Positions 25,005-33,879 of a stretch of DNA of 64,000 bases are shown here, piece by piece (the stretch's first letter is position 1; each line of letters begins with the position of its first letter). This DNA comes from CAWDNM01 sp964521195. Its GTDB lineage: Bacteria; Actinomycetota; Coriobacteriia; Anaerosomatales; JAAXUF01. A program made the translations under genes and the position numbers. The DNA lies in assembly GCA_964521195.1 (NCBI GenBank), contig CAZFRE010000002.1, forward strand, positions 124,001 to 188,000, in the 5' to 3' direction. Below the pieces are notes generated by a model, which was not told the DNA's origin, searched no databases, and worked only from the letters and a program-made list of their open reading frames with translations.

Positions 25005-26318
25005 TTAGGCCTTCTCGGCGTCGAAGACGATGTCGTCGGCGAAGTAGGTGCGCACGAACCGCTCGGCGGCATGGCCGTCACAGGCAGCGGTGAACTTCGC
25101 GCGGAATGCGGCGAGCTTCTCCTCGTCGACGCGGGCCTCGCACAGGTAGCGCGCCAGCTCCTCGCTCGTGCGGGCGACCGGCCCGTAGGTGTACTCGGAG
25201 AAGTCGAAGTAGAAGCCGCGGTCGCTGAGATACTCGTCGTAGTCGTAGGCGAAGAAGACGATCGGCTTGCTGAGCAGCGACTGCTCGAACACGACCGACG
25301 AGTAGTCGGTGACCATGATGTCGGTGACGAGCAGCAGGTCGTTGATGTCGGGGAAGTCGCCGAAGTCGAGGTAGAAGCCGGGATGGTCCGCGTACGCCTT
25401 CTCGAGGATCGCGGCGTGCTCGGCGAAGCGCGTGCGCTCGAGGTTCCAGTAGATGTAGGGGTGCGGCTTGATGAGGAAGACGTACTCGTCGCCGAGCGCG
25501 TCCGCGATCGCGTCGAAGTCGAGCCGGTCCCAGTCGTAGTACGCCTTGGGCGAGCTCACGCCGCGGAAGGTCGGCGCGAACAGCACGACCTTCTTGTCGC
25601 GCAGCGCAGGATACTGCGCGTAGATCGCCTCGCGGGTCGCCTCGGTGTAGACCGGGTCAAAGAACTTGTCGGTGCGTGGCAGGCCGAGCGCATGCACGCT
25701 CTCGATGGGCATGCCGAAGCCCTCGGCGTACGGAGCGCGGTTCGCCTCGCCGCCCACGATGGCGTACGTATAGTTGTTGTGGAACCCGCGGCCGGGGCTC
25801 TTGCCCGTGGTCAGGCGGCTGTAGCCGATCTTCTTGAATGCGCCGCTCGCATGCCACGTCTGGATGATGACCTGCCCCTTGCGCGTGCGGACCTCGCCCA
25901 CGAACGGCGAGTAGTCCTCGAGCAGGATGTACTTCGACGTCGCGAGCGTACGCACCGCCCTCACCTTCTCCGAGAAGGAGCGGCGGTGACGCTTGGTGGG
26001 CTTGTCCGCGACGATGACGCGCATGTTGGAGCCCTCGAGCGCGCGGCTGATGAAGTGGAAGTTGCCGGTGTTCTCGACCTGCCGGTCGCTGAAGAGCACC
26101 ACGGCGGTGCGATCCATCGGCAGGACGAGCGAGTACGCCGAGTAGAGCATCGAGAGCACGGAGGTGCGGACGGCTCTGCCGGCGTCGCGCCACAGCTTGC
26201 GCAGCGACTTGCCAAGTCCCGGGGATGCAGGCGCTTCATCGACAGGCTCAGCACCGGGGCTCTCGATGGTCGTGATATCGGGAAGCTCGGTGTCTGCAGG
26301 GCGATGCGAATCGCTCAC
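25005..26318 (-). CDS. CDP-glycerol/CDP-ribitol phosphotransferase family protein (copy 1)
   Basis: A 437-residue TagB/TagF/TarL-type enzyme that transfers a polyol phosphate from its CDP donor to a growing wall polymer. I chose the GTG at 26318; upstream in-frame codons to 26516 are possible but low in homology. Family motifs are QTWHASGAFKKIGYS, LGLPRTDKFFD, VLFAPTFRG, IKPHPY, and the donor-site DIMVTDYSSVVFE with PIVFFAYD. A charged N-terminal stretch of about 60 residues precedes the enzyme, and a hydrophobic segment (SMLYSAYSLVLPM) may dock it to the membrane. Two paralogues lie at 29714 and 34589. Confidence 0.88.
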   Translation of the reverse strand: MSDSHRPADTELPDITTIESPGAEPVDEAPASPGLGKSLRKLWRDAGRAVRTSVLSMLYSAYSLVLPMDRTAVVLFSDRQVENTGNFHFISRALEGSNMRVIVADKPTKRHRRSFSEKVRAVRTLATSKYILLEDYSPFVGEVRTRKGQVIIQTWHASGAFKKIGYSRLTTGKSPGRGFHNNYTYAIVGGEANRAPYAEGFGMPIESVHALGLPRTDKFFDPVYTEATREAIYAQYPALRDKKVVLFAPTFRGVSSPKAYYDWDRLDFDAIADALGDEYVFLIKPHPYIYWNLERTRFAEHAAILEKAYADHPGFYLDFGDFPDINDLLLVTDIMVTDYSSVVFEQSLLSKPIVFFAYDYDEYLSDRGFYFDFSEYTYGPVARTSEELARYLCEARVDEEKLAAFRAKFTAACDGHAAERFVRTYFADDIVFDAEKA

Positions 26319-26501
26319 GGTGTCGAGTGTCCTCGCTCTCGGTGGGGTTGAACGGTGGCGACGGGGCGACCGAGCATCCTGCTCGGCGCCATGCATATAG
26401 CGGTCGCGGCTCTCAAGAAACCTACCCCAACAGACTGGCGGTGTCGAGGCGCGGGCGCCGTCTCGAGGCGGCCGCCGGGCTTGCCTGATGTTGTAGAAAA
26501 G

Positions 26502-26517
26502 TGTGACGCAGGTCACA
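26502..26517. promoter_or_regulatory. CRP-type palindrome TGTGACGCAGGTCACA
   Basis: A perfect TGTGA-N6-TCACA site. A TAGACT hexamer at 26540-26545 would place its centre near -42, the class II activator position for the gene starting at 26604. It differs at one base from the site at 1105. Confidence 0.62.
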
Positions 26518-26603
26518 ATTCGCTCAGTTGCCTCTAATGTAGACTGCGCGTGATGCCGACACTAAGAGACGGAAGACCCGGTGCCGGACTCGGAGGCAGT
26601 ACC

Positions 26604-27656
26604 GTGCTCAAGCGTGCGACCATCGTAGCCACCATCACACTCCTCGCCGTCGTCTTGGGCGTGCAGGGCGCGTTCGCGTGGTCGAACGGACCCGTCAACG
26701 ACTCCACGAACCACCGGACGCTCGAAGGCGGGGTCGGCTTCGGTACGCACGACTGGGTACTCACCCACGCCGCCGAAGCCGCCGGCGACAAGGCCGACTG
26801 GCTCGATCTCATCGAGGCATGCCGCGCCACCCAGAACCCCGATGTCGACCGCACGAGCGGCTTCCTGCACACGTTCCGCCCGACGGGCCGCAGCCAGGGG
26901 GCGCCGCAGGAGTGCGCGGACCTGTATCACAAGGCCGTCGTCGCCTACCAGGCCGGTGACACCAAGAAGGCGAGCCGCTACATCGGCATCATGTCTCACT
27001 ACTACACCGACGTCTTGCAGCCGTTCCACACCATCACATTCTCAGAGAAGAACGATGCCCTGCATCGCACGTACGAGCGGATCATCGAGGAGAAGATCAG
27101 CCGGCCGTCCGACCTCCCGAACCTCATGGCGGCCGATGATGTGATCGAATCGGTCACCGACGTCCGCAAGATGACCGTCTCGGCGGCCGTGTACTCGCGC
27201 AGCAAGGGTCACGTGCTGCTGCCGGCGCTCAAGTCGCGCGCGAGTCTCGGCAACGATGACGTGGAGCGCGTGAGCCGCGAGGTACTGAGCCGCGGCGCGA
27301 ACGACCTCGCCGACATCATCGCGAGCGTTCCCTCGGGCGAGGGAACCGCCGCCGCTCCCGCGAAGATCAGCAAGCGCATCACCAAGCGCACCGTGCGTCT
27401 CGGCAGCAAGGTCGGTCTGTACACGCGGTGCCTCGACGCTGATGGCAACCCCGTCCGTGCGGCGCGGGTCGTCTTCGTCTGGCCGACCAAGAGCGGTACC
27501 GCCAAGATGGTGCGCTACTCGGACGCCGACGGCTGGGTGCACGACTACCGCTCGATCACGGGTCTGAAGTCGGGCAGGAAGACTCGCGTCAGGGCGTACT
27601 CGACGTCGAGTGGTGCCACGACGACCGTCTCGGAGTGGTTCGTCCCCAAGCGCTAG
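26604..27656 (+). CDS. Secreted zinc-dependent phospholipase C-like protein with C-terminal surface domain
   Basis: A 350-residue exported protein. The GTG at 26604 has GGAGG at 26592-26596. Signal cleavage after GVQGAFA would leave Trp as the first mature residue (WSNGPVND). In Bacillus-type zinc phospholipase C the N-terminal Trp binds zinc through its amine and carbonyl. Other likely ligands are in FGTHDWVLTHAAE and GIMSHYYTDVLQPFHT. After about residue 240 comes a separate 100-residue basic beta domain (SKRITKRTVRLGSKV to EWFVPKR), matching in style the tails of the proteins at 1262 and 9715. The substrate could be phospholipid, or it could be a related zinc phosphodiesterase. It interrupts the wall-polymer genes on the opposite strand. 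Confidence 0.8.
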   Translation: MLKRATIVATITLLAVVLGVQGAFAWSNGPVNDSTNHRTLEGGVGFGTHDWVLTHAAEAAGDKADWLDLIEACRATQNPDVDRTSGFLHTFRPTGRSQGAPQECADLYHKAVVAYQAGDTKKASRYIGIMSHYYTDVLQPFHTITFSEKNDALHRTYERIIEEKISRPSDLPNLMAADDVIESVTDVRKMTVSAAVYSRSKGHVLLPALKSRASLGNDDVERVSREVLSRGANDLADIIASVPSGEGTAAAPAKISKRITKRTVRLGSKVGLYTRCLDADGNPVRAARVVFVWPTKSGTAKMVRYSDADGWVHDYRSITGLKSGRKTRVRAYSTSSGATTTVSEWFVPKR

Positions 27657-27700
27657 CCGGCCGCTCGGCGTCGCCCGCCGCGCATTCCGCGCCGGTGGCG

Positions 27701-29710
27701 TCAGCTCCCCTGCTTACCTCGCCGGAGTCCGCGTGCGATGAGTGACGCGCTCAGCGGGCTGACCTGCAGCGCAAGCGCTGCCCCCGTTCCGGACGCGCGC
27801 ACGCGATGCGGCCATCCACCGAGCCACACCCACTTGGCGCCGAGCTCGGCGTACGACTTCAGCGCTATCTCACCGCGCGAGTCGCCGGCCACGATGTGAA
27901 GCGTGAGCGACCACTTGCCGCGCGCGAGCCCTGCGCGACGGATCTGTCGAGGATCGATCCGTGCCGTGAACCCGTCGCCATCGTAGGTCGTCTCGGCCGT
28001 GACCTCGCGCCCCGCCTCGTCGCGCACTACGACCTTTGAGGTCGCAGCCAGGTCGAGGCCGTCGACGTTGGAGACGCCGATGACCTCCAGCACCCCACGC
28101 CGACCTGGGGTCCAGCGGGTCTGTGTCGTCGCCGCCCAGGGCACGCCCGCGCGACGCGTGCTTCCGACATCGAGCGACAGGTTGTCGTAGCTCGCCGTGA
28201 AGTAGGAGGCGACGATCAGCCCTGATGAGCCTTCGCCGGGGATGTAGCGCCACGTGAGTGCCGAGTCGATACCGGCCGAGCGGTTCCGGCCGAACCGCGA
28301 CTCCCGCGTGATCCCGCGAGCGGACAGCCGCAGCAGCGGGTCCCAGATTCCGTCGGGGAGGCGGTGACCTGCGGCTGCCCTGAGCGGATCGATGGCGACC
28401 CTGAAGCCGGCGTCCTCGTAGGACTGCTCCTTGCGCCACAGGCGCGTGGAGTAGCCCGGCGAGGCGATGCGCTCGACCGGAAGTATGTACTCCTCATCGG
28501 AGTCGCGCCGTCGCAGAACAACTTCCATCTCGGTCTCGGCCGGCGCGAACAGGTCGAGAATCGCCGCACCCTCCAAGTGGAACGCGCCGGCCGCCCACTC
28601 CGCGTGGTTCAGGATGTAGCGGATCTTGATCAGGTCGGTGACCTCGAAGCACGAGTCCGGCACGCCCTCGATACCCCTCAGGGCGTCGACCGGACGCGCG
28701 GACACCCGGTCGCCATCGACCGACACGCTGCGCGAGGGATCGTCGGCGTAGCGACGCACGAAACTCACGAGCTCATCTCGCCGGTCCTCGACCAGCAGGT
28801 GGTGCGCGACCCGGTGCGGTGGCGGCAGCACGCGCAGCTTCTGGGCGGGGTAGTGCTCAAGGGCCCACGTGCGCAGCAGCTCAAACGTCCTGTCCACCGA
28901 GTCCTCGTCGGTGGAGTTCGCCATCGCGATGAAGATCTTGAAGTACTCGACTTCGAAGTGCCGCCTGAGCAGGTGATCGCGATCCGGTCCCGCCTCGACG
29001 TTCTCGACGATCAGGTCCAGCATGACCTTCAGGGCGTCGGTGTAGCGCCCCAGCGGCAGATCGCTGAGGGTCATGTTCCCGTGGTCGTCGCGCCAGACGA
29101 ATGTGACGTAGTCGTAGTCGGCGAGCACCGAGATGGTGCGTGCGCGCAGGTACGCCGTGCCCGTGAAGGGCTGGTCCTCGGAGAAGATGTCCTCGCGGAA
29201 GCGAAGCCCGTGTTCCTCGATGAAGTCCCGGCGGAAGAGCTTGAGCACGTTGAGCGCCCACCAGACGCGCGATTCGAACGCGTTCGTCTTGAGCTGCGTC
29301 GACGTGAACATCGCGGTGGGTGGTCGACGACCGCCGCCGCCGGTGAGCCTGCCGAGCACGACGTCGGATCCCTGCTCGTCGGCGCAGCGGACCATGCGCT
29401 CGAGGCACTCGGTGTTCATGAGGTCGTCGGCGTCGAGGAAGAAGATGTAGCGGCCGGTGGCGCAATCGAGAGCGTGGTTGCGCGGACTGGCAGGGCCGCC
29501 GGAGTTGGGTTGGTGGCGTACGGTCATGCACTCGTGCTCGGCCGCGATGGCGTCGAGCAGCTCCGCCGTACCGTCGGTCGATCCGTCGTCGACGACGAGG
29601 AGTTCGATGCGATCCGTCCCGATCGACTGGGAGAAGACCGTGTCGAGCGTCTCGGCGATGAAGGCGGCCGAGTTGTAGGTCGGGATGATCACGGTGACGT
29701 CGGGAGTCAT
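27701..29710 (-). CDS. Family 2 glycosyltransferase with long C-terminal region (TarS-like)
   Basis: A 669-residue enzyme starting at the ATG at 29710 behind GAGGT. The N-terminal 220 residues form a GT-A domain: VTVIIPTYNSAAFIAETL, LLVVDDGSTDGT, and the metal-binding FFLDADD near residue 95, then GHGLRF/EDQPF-type acceptor residues (FREDIFSEDQPF). A helical linker and at least two beta-sandwich-like segments fill residues about 330-669. This build, a GT2 domain with tandem C-terminal beta domains in a polyol-phosphate locus, recalls TarS, which decorates poly(ribitol phosphate) with GlcNAc. The sugar is unknown. Four bases separate it from the upstream phosphotransferase gene. Confidence 0.85.
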   Translation of the reverse strand: MTPDVTVIIPTYNSAAFIAETLDTVFSQSIGTDRIELLVVDDGSTDGTAELLDAIAAEHECMTVRHQPNSGGPASPRNHALDCATGRYIFFLDADDLMNTECLERMVRCADEQGSDVVLGRLTGGGGRRPPTAMFTSTQLKTNAFESRVWWALNVLKLFRRDFIEEHGLRFREDIFSEDQPFTGTAYLRARTISVLADYDYVTFVWRDDHGNMTLSDLPLGRYTDALKVMLDLIVENVEAGPDRDHLLRRHFEVEYFKIFIAMANSTDEDSVDRTFELLRTWALEHYPAQKLRVLPPPHRVAHHLLVEDRRDELVSFVRRYADDPSRSVSVDGDRVSARPVDALRGIEGVPDSCFEVTDLIKIRYILNHAEWAAGAFHLEGAAILDLFAPAETEMEVVLRRRDSDEEYILPVERIASPGYSTRLWRKEQSYEDAGFRVAIDPLRAAAGHRLPDGIWDPLLRLSARGITRESRFGRNRSAGIDSALTWRYIPGEGSSGLIVASYFTASYDNLSLDVGSTRRAGVPWAATTQTRWTPGRRGVLEVIGVSNVDGLDLAATSKVVVRDEAGREVTAETTYDGDGFTARIDPRQIRRAGLARGKWSLTLHIVAGDSRGEIALKSYAELGAKWVWLGGWPHRVRASGTGAALALQVSPLSASLIARGLRRGKQGS

Positions 29711-29713
29711 GCG

Positions 29714-30904
29714 CTACCTCACGCCACTCGGTGCCGGTGCCAGTGCGGGACGGATCAAGGAGCTCACGACGCGCTCGCTCGCGTGGCCGTCTGCGACCTC
29801 GAACGATGCATCGCGAAACGCTCGCACGCGATCCAAGTCGAACGACCCTCCGGCGATGCATCGGGCGACCTCATCGGTGGTGGTGCAGACCGGCCCCGGC
29901 ACGCGCTCGGCGTAATCAAAGTAGAAGCCCCGCTCGGCCTGGTAGGCCTCGAAGTCGGGTGCGAAGAACACCATCGGGCGCTCGAGCAGCGAGTACTCGA
30001 AGATGGCGCTCGAGTAGTCGGTGACCATCACGTCGCTCGCGAGCATGAGCTCGTTGATGTCGGGGTGGTCGGACACGTTGATCGTGAAGCCGGCGAGTTC
30101 CGGCTCGATGTGCGCTTGGCTTGCGACAAAGGGGTGAAGCCGCAGCAAGAGTACCCAATCCGCACCGCAGTGCTCGCGCATCACGCGCAGGTCGAGGTCG
30201 TCACGGTGTGCGGCCTGGTGCTTCGAGTCGCCGCGAAACGTCGGGGCGTAGAGGATGACGCGCTTGTCATCGGGAATCCCGTACGCCGAGCGGACCGCCG
30301 CACGCGCGGCCGCGGTCTTCTCGGCGTCGAAGAACAGGTCGGTTCGCGGGATGCCGAGGTTGGTCACGAACCGCTCGGCAGGCTGCCCGAACGCCTCGGA
30401 GTACGCGGGCACATCGCGCTGCGAGCCGAGCAGGATGTGATCGTAGTTCGAGTGGATCCGCACCTGGCGTACGAGCGCTTCGCTGGCGCCGAAGCTCTTG
30501 TCGAGCACGCTGTAGCCGATCTTCTTGAAGGCGCCGCTCGCGTGCCACGTCTGGATGAACGTCGTGCCCGGTCTCTTGCGGATGACGTACATCGGGAAGA
30601 AGTAGTCGTCGACGATGAAGACACGGGACGTTGCGAGGAAGTACTCGGCGCGGACGGCTCCCACGAGCGTCGACAGTCTGCCCGCAACGCCCCGTCTGCT
30701 CGGCATCGCGAGGACCACCGATCGATCGGCCAGCCCTTGGCGCGCCAACTCGCGCCGGATGTAGTCGAGGTTGCCCGAGAGGTGTGAGGTGTGCGTCGAG
30801 GCGAGCACGACGCGATCGCGCAACGGTGCGAGTCGGCACAGCGTGAACGCCGCGCGTAGGATCCACGCGCGCACGAAGACGATCACCCAGGGCACGAAAC
30901 CCAC
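29714..30904 (-). CDS. CDP-glycerol/CDP-ribitol phosphotransferase family protein (copy 2)
   Basis: A 396-residue paralogue of the enzymes at 25005 and 34589. I chose the GTG at 30904, 14 bases after the ABC ATPase stop, giving an N-terminal hydrophobic helix (GFVPWVIVFVRAWILRAAF) that fits membrane docking. Motifs are QTWHASGAFKKIGYS (identical to copy 1), LGIPRTDLFFD, ILYAPTFRG, LRLHPF and DVMVTDYSSAIFEYS. Its position between the exporter and the GT2 gene suggests it extends the polymer that the ABC transporter exports. Confidence 0.88.
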   Translation of the reverse strand: MGFVPWVIVFVRAWILRAAFTLCRLAPLRDRVVLASTHTSHLSGNLDYIRRELARQGLADRSVVLAMPSRRGVAGRLSTLVGAVRAEYFLATSRVFIVDDYFFPMYVIRKRPGTTFIQTWHASGAFKKIGYSVLDKSFGASEALVRQVRIHSNYDHILLGSQRDVPAYSEAFGQPAERFVTNLGIPRTDLFFDAEKTAAARAAVRSAYGIPDDKRVILYAPTFRGDSKHQAAHRDDLDLRVMREHCGADWVLLLRLHPFVASQAHIEPELAGFTINVSDHPDINELMLASDVMVTDYSSAIFEYSLLERPMVFFAPDFEAYQAERGFYFDYAERVPGPVCTTTDEVARCIAGGSFDLDRVRAFRDASFEVADGHASERVVSSLIRPALAPAPSGVR

Positions 30905-30918
30905 AGCCAGACGTCCCG

Positions 30919-32121
30919 TCAGTCGTTCGCGAACTCGTAGTCGAGGTGCACGATACCGGTGCCGATGAACTCGCTTTGCCTGATGTGGAACGGGCGCTTG
31001 TTGGAGTAGCCGACGTAGAAGCCCGCATCGTTGTTCCACAGCTCGCCGGAGAGCAGGTACTGGCCTGCCATCAACCGCGGGTTCTTCACGCGCACACGAA
31101 CGTGGTGTGTGCCGATGTCGGTGCTGATGGCGTTGTCGGGACTCTGCTTGTCGGCCATGAACACCTCGAGCCGCTCGGCGTTGCGTACCGTGAGCGCGAG
31201 CGTGAGCTTCTCGACCGGACGCTTCACCTCGTAGTCGAACTCGAAGAAGATGTCCGCGCCGTAGTCGAACGTGTCGGTGTCCTCGTCGGCGGCGTTGAAC
31301 ATGCGGAACCGCGTGACTTCGACGATGTCCTTCTTCTCGGCGGGTGGCAGCTCGCCGGTCGTCGATGCGGTCAGCTGACCACGCTGCTTGGCGCGCTCCT
31401 CGCGCAGGAAGTCCTCATAACGCAGGATCACCGGCCCGAGGTCACCGTAGTCCATCACCTTGCCTTGGTTGATCCACAGCGCCTTCGTGCAGAACGCCTT
31501 GACGGTGAACAGCGAGTGCGACACGAACAGGATCGTCTTGCCCGCGCGCCTGAACTCCTCCATCTTGTCGATGCACTTGAGCTTGAAAATGTCGTCACCC
31601 ACGGCGAGCACCTCATCGACGATGAGGATGTCGGGGTCGACGCTGACGCTCACGGCGAAGCCGAGACGAGCCTTCATGCCGCTCGAGTAGGTGCGCACCG
31701 GCTGGTTGATGTGCTCGCCGATATCGGCGAAGCGGATGATCTCCTCCTTGCGCCGGTCGGCCTCCTCCTTGGGGATGCCGAGCGCGAGCGCTCGCAGGTA
31801 GATGTTCTCGATGCCCGTGAGCTCCATGTCGAAACCGCTGGTGAGCTCGAGCATCGCCGAGATACGCCCGTTGACCTCGACTTCGCCGCTCGTCTGGCGT
31901 GCGACGCCGGTGATGATCTTGAGCAGGGTCGACTTGCCCGAGCCGTTCTTGCCGAGGATGGCGATGACCTCACCCTCGGGGAACTCGACCGACACGTGGT
32001 CCAGCGCCGTGAACTTGGTCGACCGGTCGTTGCGCCGGAAGGGCGACAGGGCCCGCGCCGTTGAGGACGGGTAGATCTTGTAGGTCTTCGTGAGGTCTGT
32101 GACGGTGATCGCGTTTGCCAC
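30919..32121 (-). CDS. ABC transporter ATPase of a polysaccharide/teichoic acid exporter (TagH/Wzt type)
   Basis: A 400-residue protein. I chose the GTG at 32121, behind AGGAG. Walker A is GKNGSGKST, the signature TYSSGMKARLGFA, and Walker B DILIVDEVLAVGD, followed by the switch histidine in FVSHS. The first 250 residues are the nucleotide-binding domain. Residues about 265-400 form a beta domain (ADIFFEFDYEVKRPVEKLTL onward) like the Wzt C-terminal domain that recognises the exported polymer. It starts 8 bases after the permease gene and pairs with it. Confidence 0.93.
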   Translation of the reverse strand: MANAITVTDLTKTYKIYPSSTARALSPFRRNDRSTKFTALDHVSVEFPEGEVIAILGKNGSGKSTLLKIITGVARQTSGEVEVNGRISAMLELTSGFDMELTGIENIYLRALALGIPKEEADRRKEEIIRFADIGEHINQPVRTYSSGMKARLGFAVSVSVDPDILIVDEVLAVGDDIFKLKCIDKMEEFRRAGKTILFVSHSLFTVKAFCTKALWINQGKVMDYGDLGPVILRYEDFLREERAKQRGQLTASTTGELPPAEKKDIVEVTRFRMFNAADEDTDTFDYGADIFFEFDYEVKRPVEKLTLALTVRNAERLEVFMADKQSPDNAISTDIGTHHVRVRVKNPRLMAGQYLLSGELWNNDAGFYVGYSNKRPFHIRQSEFIGTGIVHLDYEFAND

Positions 32122-32129
32122 CGGGTCTC

Positions 32130-32942
32130 CTACAGAACGTCCGCGAATTCGGGTTCGAGCTTGGTGTAGACGTAGCTCGTCAGCAGGGCCAGCGCTATGA
32201 GCACCACCCAGAAGTAGATCATGTAGCGCCAGTCCTGATAGAACCAACGGTGGTAGACGAACGCGTTGCGATAGCCCGTGATGATGTAGACGATCGGGTC
32301 GGTCTTGATGATCTGCCGCAGAGGCGAGCCGAGCTTGTCGGCGGACCACAGGATCGGCGTCAGCCAGAACAGCAGCGTGATGAAGGACTTCACGGCCTGC
32401 AGTATGTCTCGGCTGATGGCGGTCAGCGCCGACAAGAGCATCGCCAGTACCACGGACAGCGCCAGCGTGCACAGAAGGTAGTACGGCAGCTGGAGGAAGT
32501 AGACACTCAGGCCGAAGCCCGAGAACAGGAAGATCACCGTGGTGATGCCCATCAGCATGAGGTGCACGAAGTACAGCGAGAGCACTTCTGAGACGGGCAG
32601 CGTCGCGACCGGGTAGACCATCTTGGTCACGAAGTGGCTGTTCGAGCGGATCGCCGCGCCGCCTACCGTCAGCGCGTCGGAGATGAAGAACCACGGCATG
32701 ATGCCCGGGATGAGCCACAGGATGTAGGGGATGTCGCCCATGGGCTTGCTGCCCCGGATGCCCACGGACACGGCGAACCAGTACGCGAACACGAACACCA
32801 TCGGCTTGATGAGGGCCCAGAGAATGCCGAAGGCCGAGCCGCTGTAGCGCTTGGTGAGCGTGACCTTCGCCATCGCGTAGGTCCGCGTGAAGTTCTGCGC
32901 ATTGATCCGCACCAAGCGCGCGAGGTCTTTCACAGCGCTCAA
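32130..32942 (-). CDS. ABC-2 type permease of a polysaccharide/teichoic acid exporter (TagG/Wzm type)
   Basis: A 270-residue inner-membrane protein with six predicted helices. I chose the TTG at 32942, because AAGGAG lies ten bases upstream and the first helix follows normally; the frame is open much further up without homology. Family features are FTRTYAMAKVTLTKRYSGSA near the N-terminus, FGILWALIKPMVFVFAYWF, PGIMPWFFISDALTVGGAAI and a C-terminal WVVLIALALLTSYVY. It exports a lipid-linked wall polymer together with the ATPase at 30919. It is divergent from the IspD-like gene. Confidence 0.91.
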   Translation of the reverse strand: MSAVKDLARLVRINAQNFTRTYAMAKVTLTKRYSGSAFGILWALIKPMVFVFAYWFAVSVGIRGSKPMGDIPYILWLIPGIMPWFFISDALTVGGAAIRSNSHFVTKMVYPVATLPVSEVLSLYFVHLMLMGITTVIFLFSGFGLSVYFLQLPYYLLCTLALSVVLAMLLSALTAISRDILQAVKSFITLLFWLTPILWSADKLGSPLRQIIKTDPIVYIITGYRNAFVYHRWFYQDWRYMIYFWVVLIALALLTSYVYTKLEPEFADVL

Positions 32943-33029
32943 AGCCGTATCGCTCCTTGACGGTGTCCGGGTCGGGTTGCGGTCGTGAAGTGCCAGTCTG
33001 CCAGCCCCGCGAGCATTGTCCAGCATTAC

Positions 33030-33045
33030 GTTTCTGTTGTGAAAC
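33030..33045. promoter_or_regulatory. GTTTC-N6-GAAAC inverted repeat in the divergent promoter region
   Basis: GTTTCTGTTGTGAAAC lies between the exporter genes (minus) and the IspD-like gene (plus). It looks like a small operator; the regulator is unknown. Confidence 0.3.
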
Positions 33046-33106
33046 AAAGGCGTCGCGGCGAAGGTGACGGGAGGGTAGCGATCGGGCGGTCGCCCAGCTG
33101 ATGGGC

Positions 33107-33112
33107 TATACT
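33107..33112 (+). promoter_or_regulatory. TATACT -10 element for the IspD-like operon
   Basis: A TATACT hexamer 75 bases before the ATG at 33187. No good -35 stands 17 bases upstream, so an activator may be needed. Confidence 0.4.
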
Positions 33113-33186
33113 GACCCACGGCAAGCCGCCCGCCGGAATCGAGGGCGGCACGCTCGCATCTGACCAGAGAGAAGCAGGGTGCAGCC

Positions 33187-33879
33187 ATGAAAACCGGGAT
33201 GATCATCCTCGCCGGCGGCGTCGGCAAGCGCATGAACAAGCCGATCCCCAAGCAGTTCCTCATACTCGCGGGCAAGCCCATCATCGTGCACGTGCTCGAG
33301 AAGGTGGAGCAGCTCGCCGACGTCGAGCGCGTCGTGATCACCTGCCCCGCCGAGTACGTCGCCGAGACCCAGACGCTGCTCGCGCACCGCAACCTCTCGG
33401 ACCGCTTCTGCTGCATCGAGGGCGGAGAGACCCGGCAGGAGTCGGTGTACAAGGGCATGCTCGAGCTCGGCGAGTGCGAGACCGTCGTGATCCACGAGGC
33501 GGTGCGGCCGTTCGTCTCGGTCGGCGAGTTCCGCGACCTCATCGACAGCGAGTTCGACAACGCGATCTACGGCGTGCGCATCCCGTTCACGGTGCTCGCA
33601 GGCCACGACTACGTCGAGGACACGCTCGAGCGTTCGCGCCTCGTCAACGTGCAGCTCCCGCAGAAGTTCGACGCGAAGCAGCTGATGGCCGCGCACGAGT
33701 CGGCCCGCGCCGAGAATCGCGACTTCACGGAAGACGCGAGCATGCTCTACCACTACCAGCAGTCGCAGATCCGCATCCTCGAGGGGTCCGAGCGCAATAT
33801 CAAGATCACCGACCCCACCGATCTCATCATCGGCGAGGCGATCTACAACGAATACGTCCTTGGGAGGGCGCAGGACTGA
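33187..33879 (+). CDS. IspD/TarI-family cytidylyltransferase, probably CDP-ribitol synthase
   Basis: A 230-residue nucleotidyltransferase. The CTP-binding loop reads IILAGGVGKRMNKPIPKQFL, close to the IspD/TarI signature, followed by HEAVRPF and TLERSRLVNVQLPQKF. It shares the IspD fold, but its neighbours point to polyol activation: the SDR that follows overlaps it by one base (TGATG), and a CDP-polyol phosphotransferase comes next. In Haemophilus a single protein (Bcs1/Acs1) fuses an IspD-like and an SDR domain to make CDP-ribitol from ribulose-5-phosphate; here the two parts are separate genes. A methylerythritol-pathway IspD role is the alternative. Confidence 0.85.
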   Translation: MKTGMIILAGGVGKRMNKPIPKQFLILAGKPIIVHVLEKVEQLADVERVVITCPAEYVAETQTLLAHRNLSDRFCCIEGGETRQESVYKGMLELGECETVVIHEAVRPFVSVGEFRDLIDSEFDNAIYGVRIPFTVLAGHDYVEDTLERSRLVNVQLPQKFDAKQLMAAHESARAENRDFTEDASMLYHYQQSQIRILEGSERNIKITDPTDLIIGEAIYNEYVLGRAQD

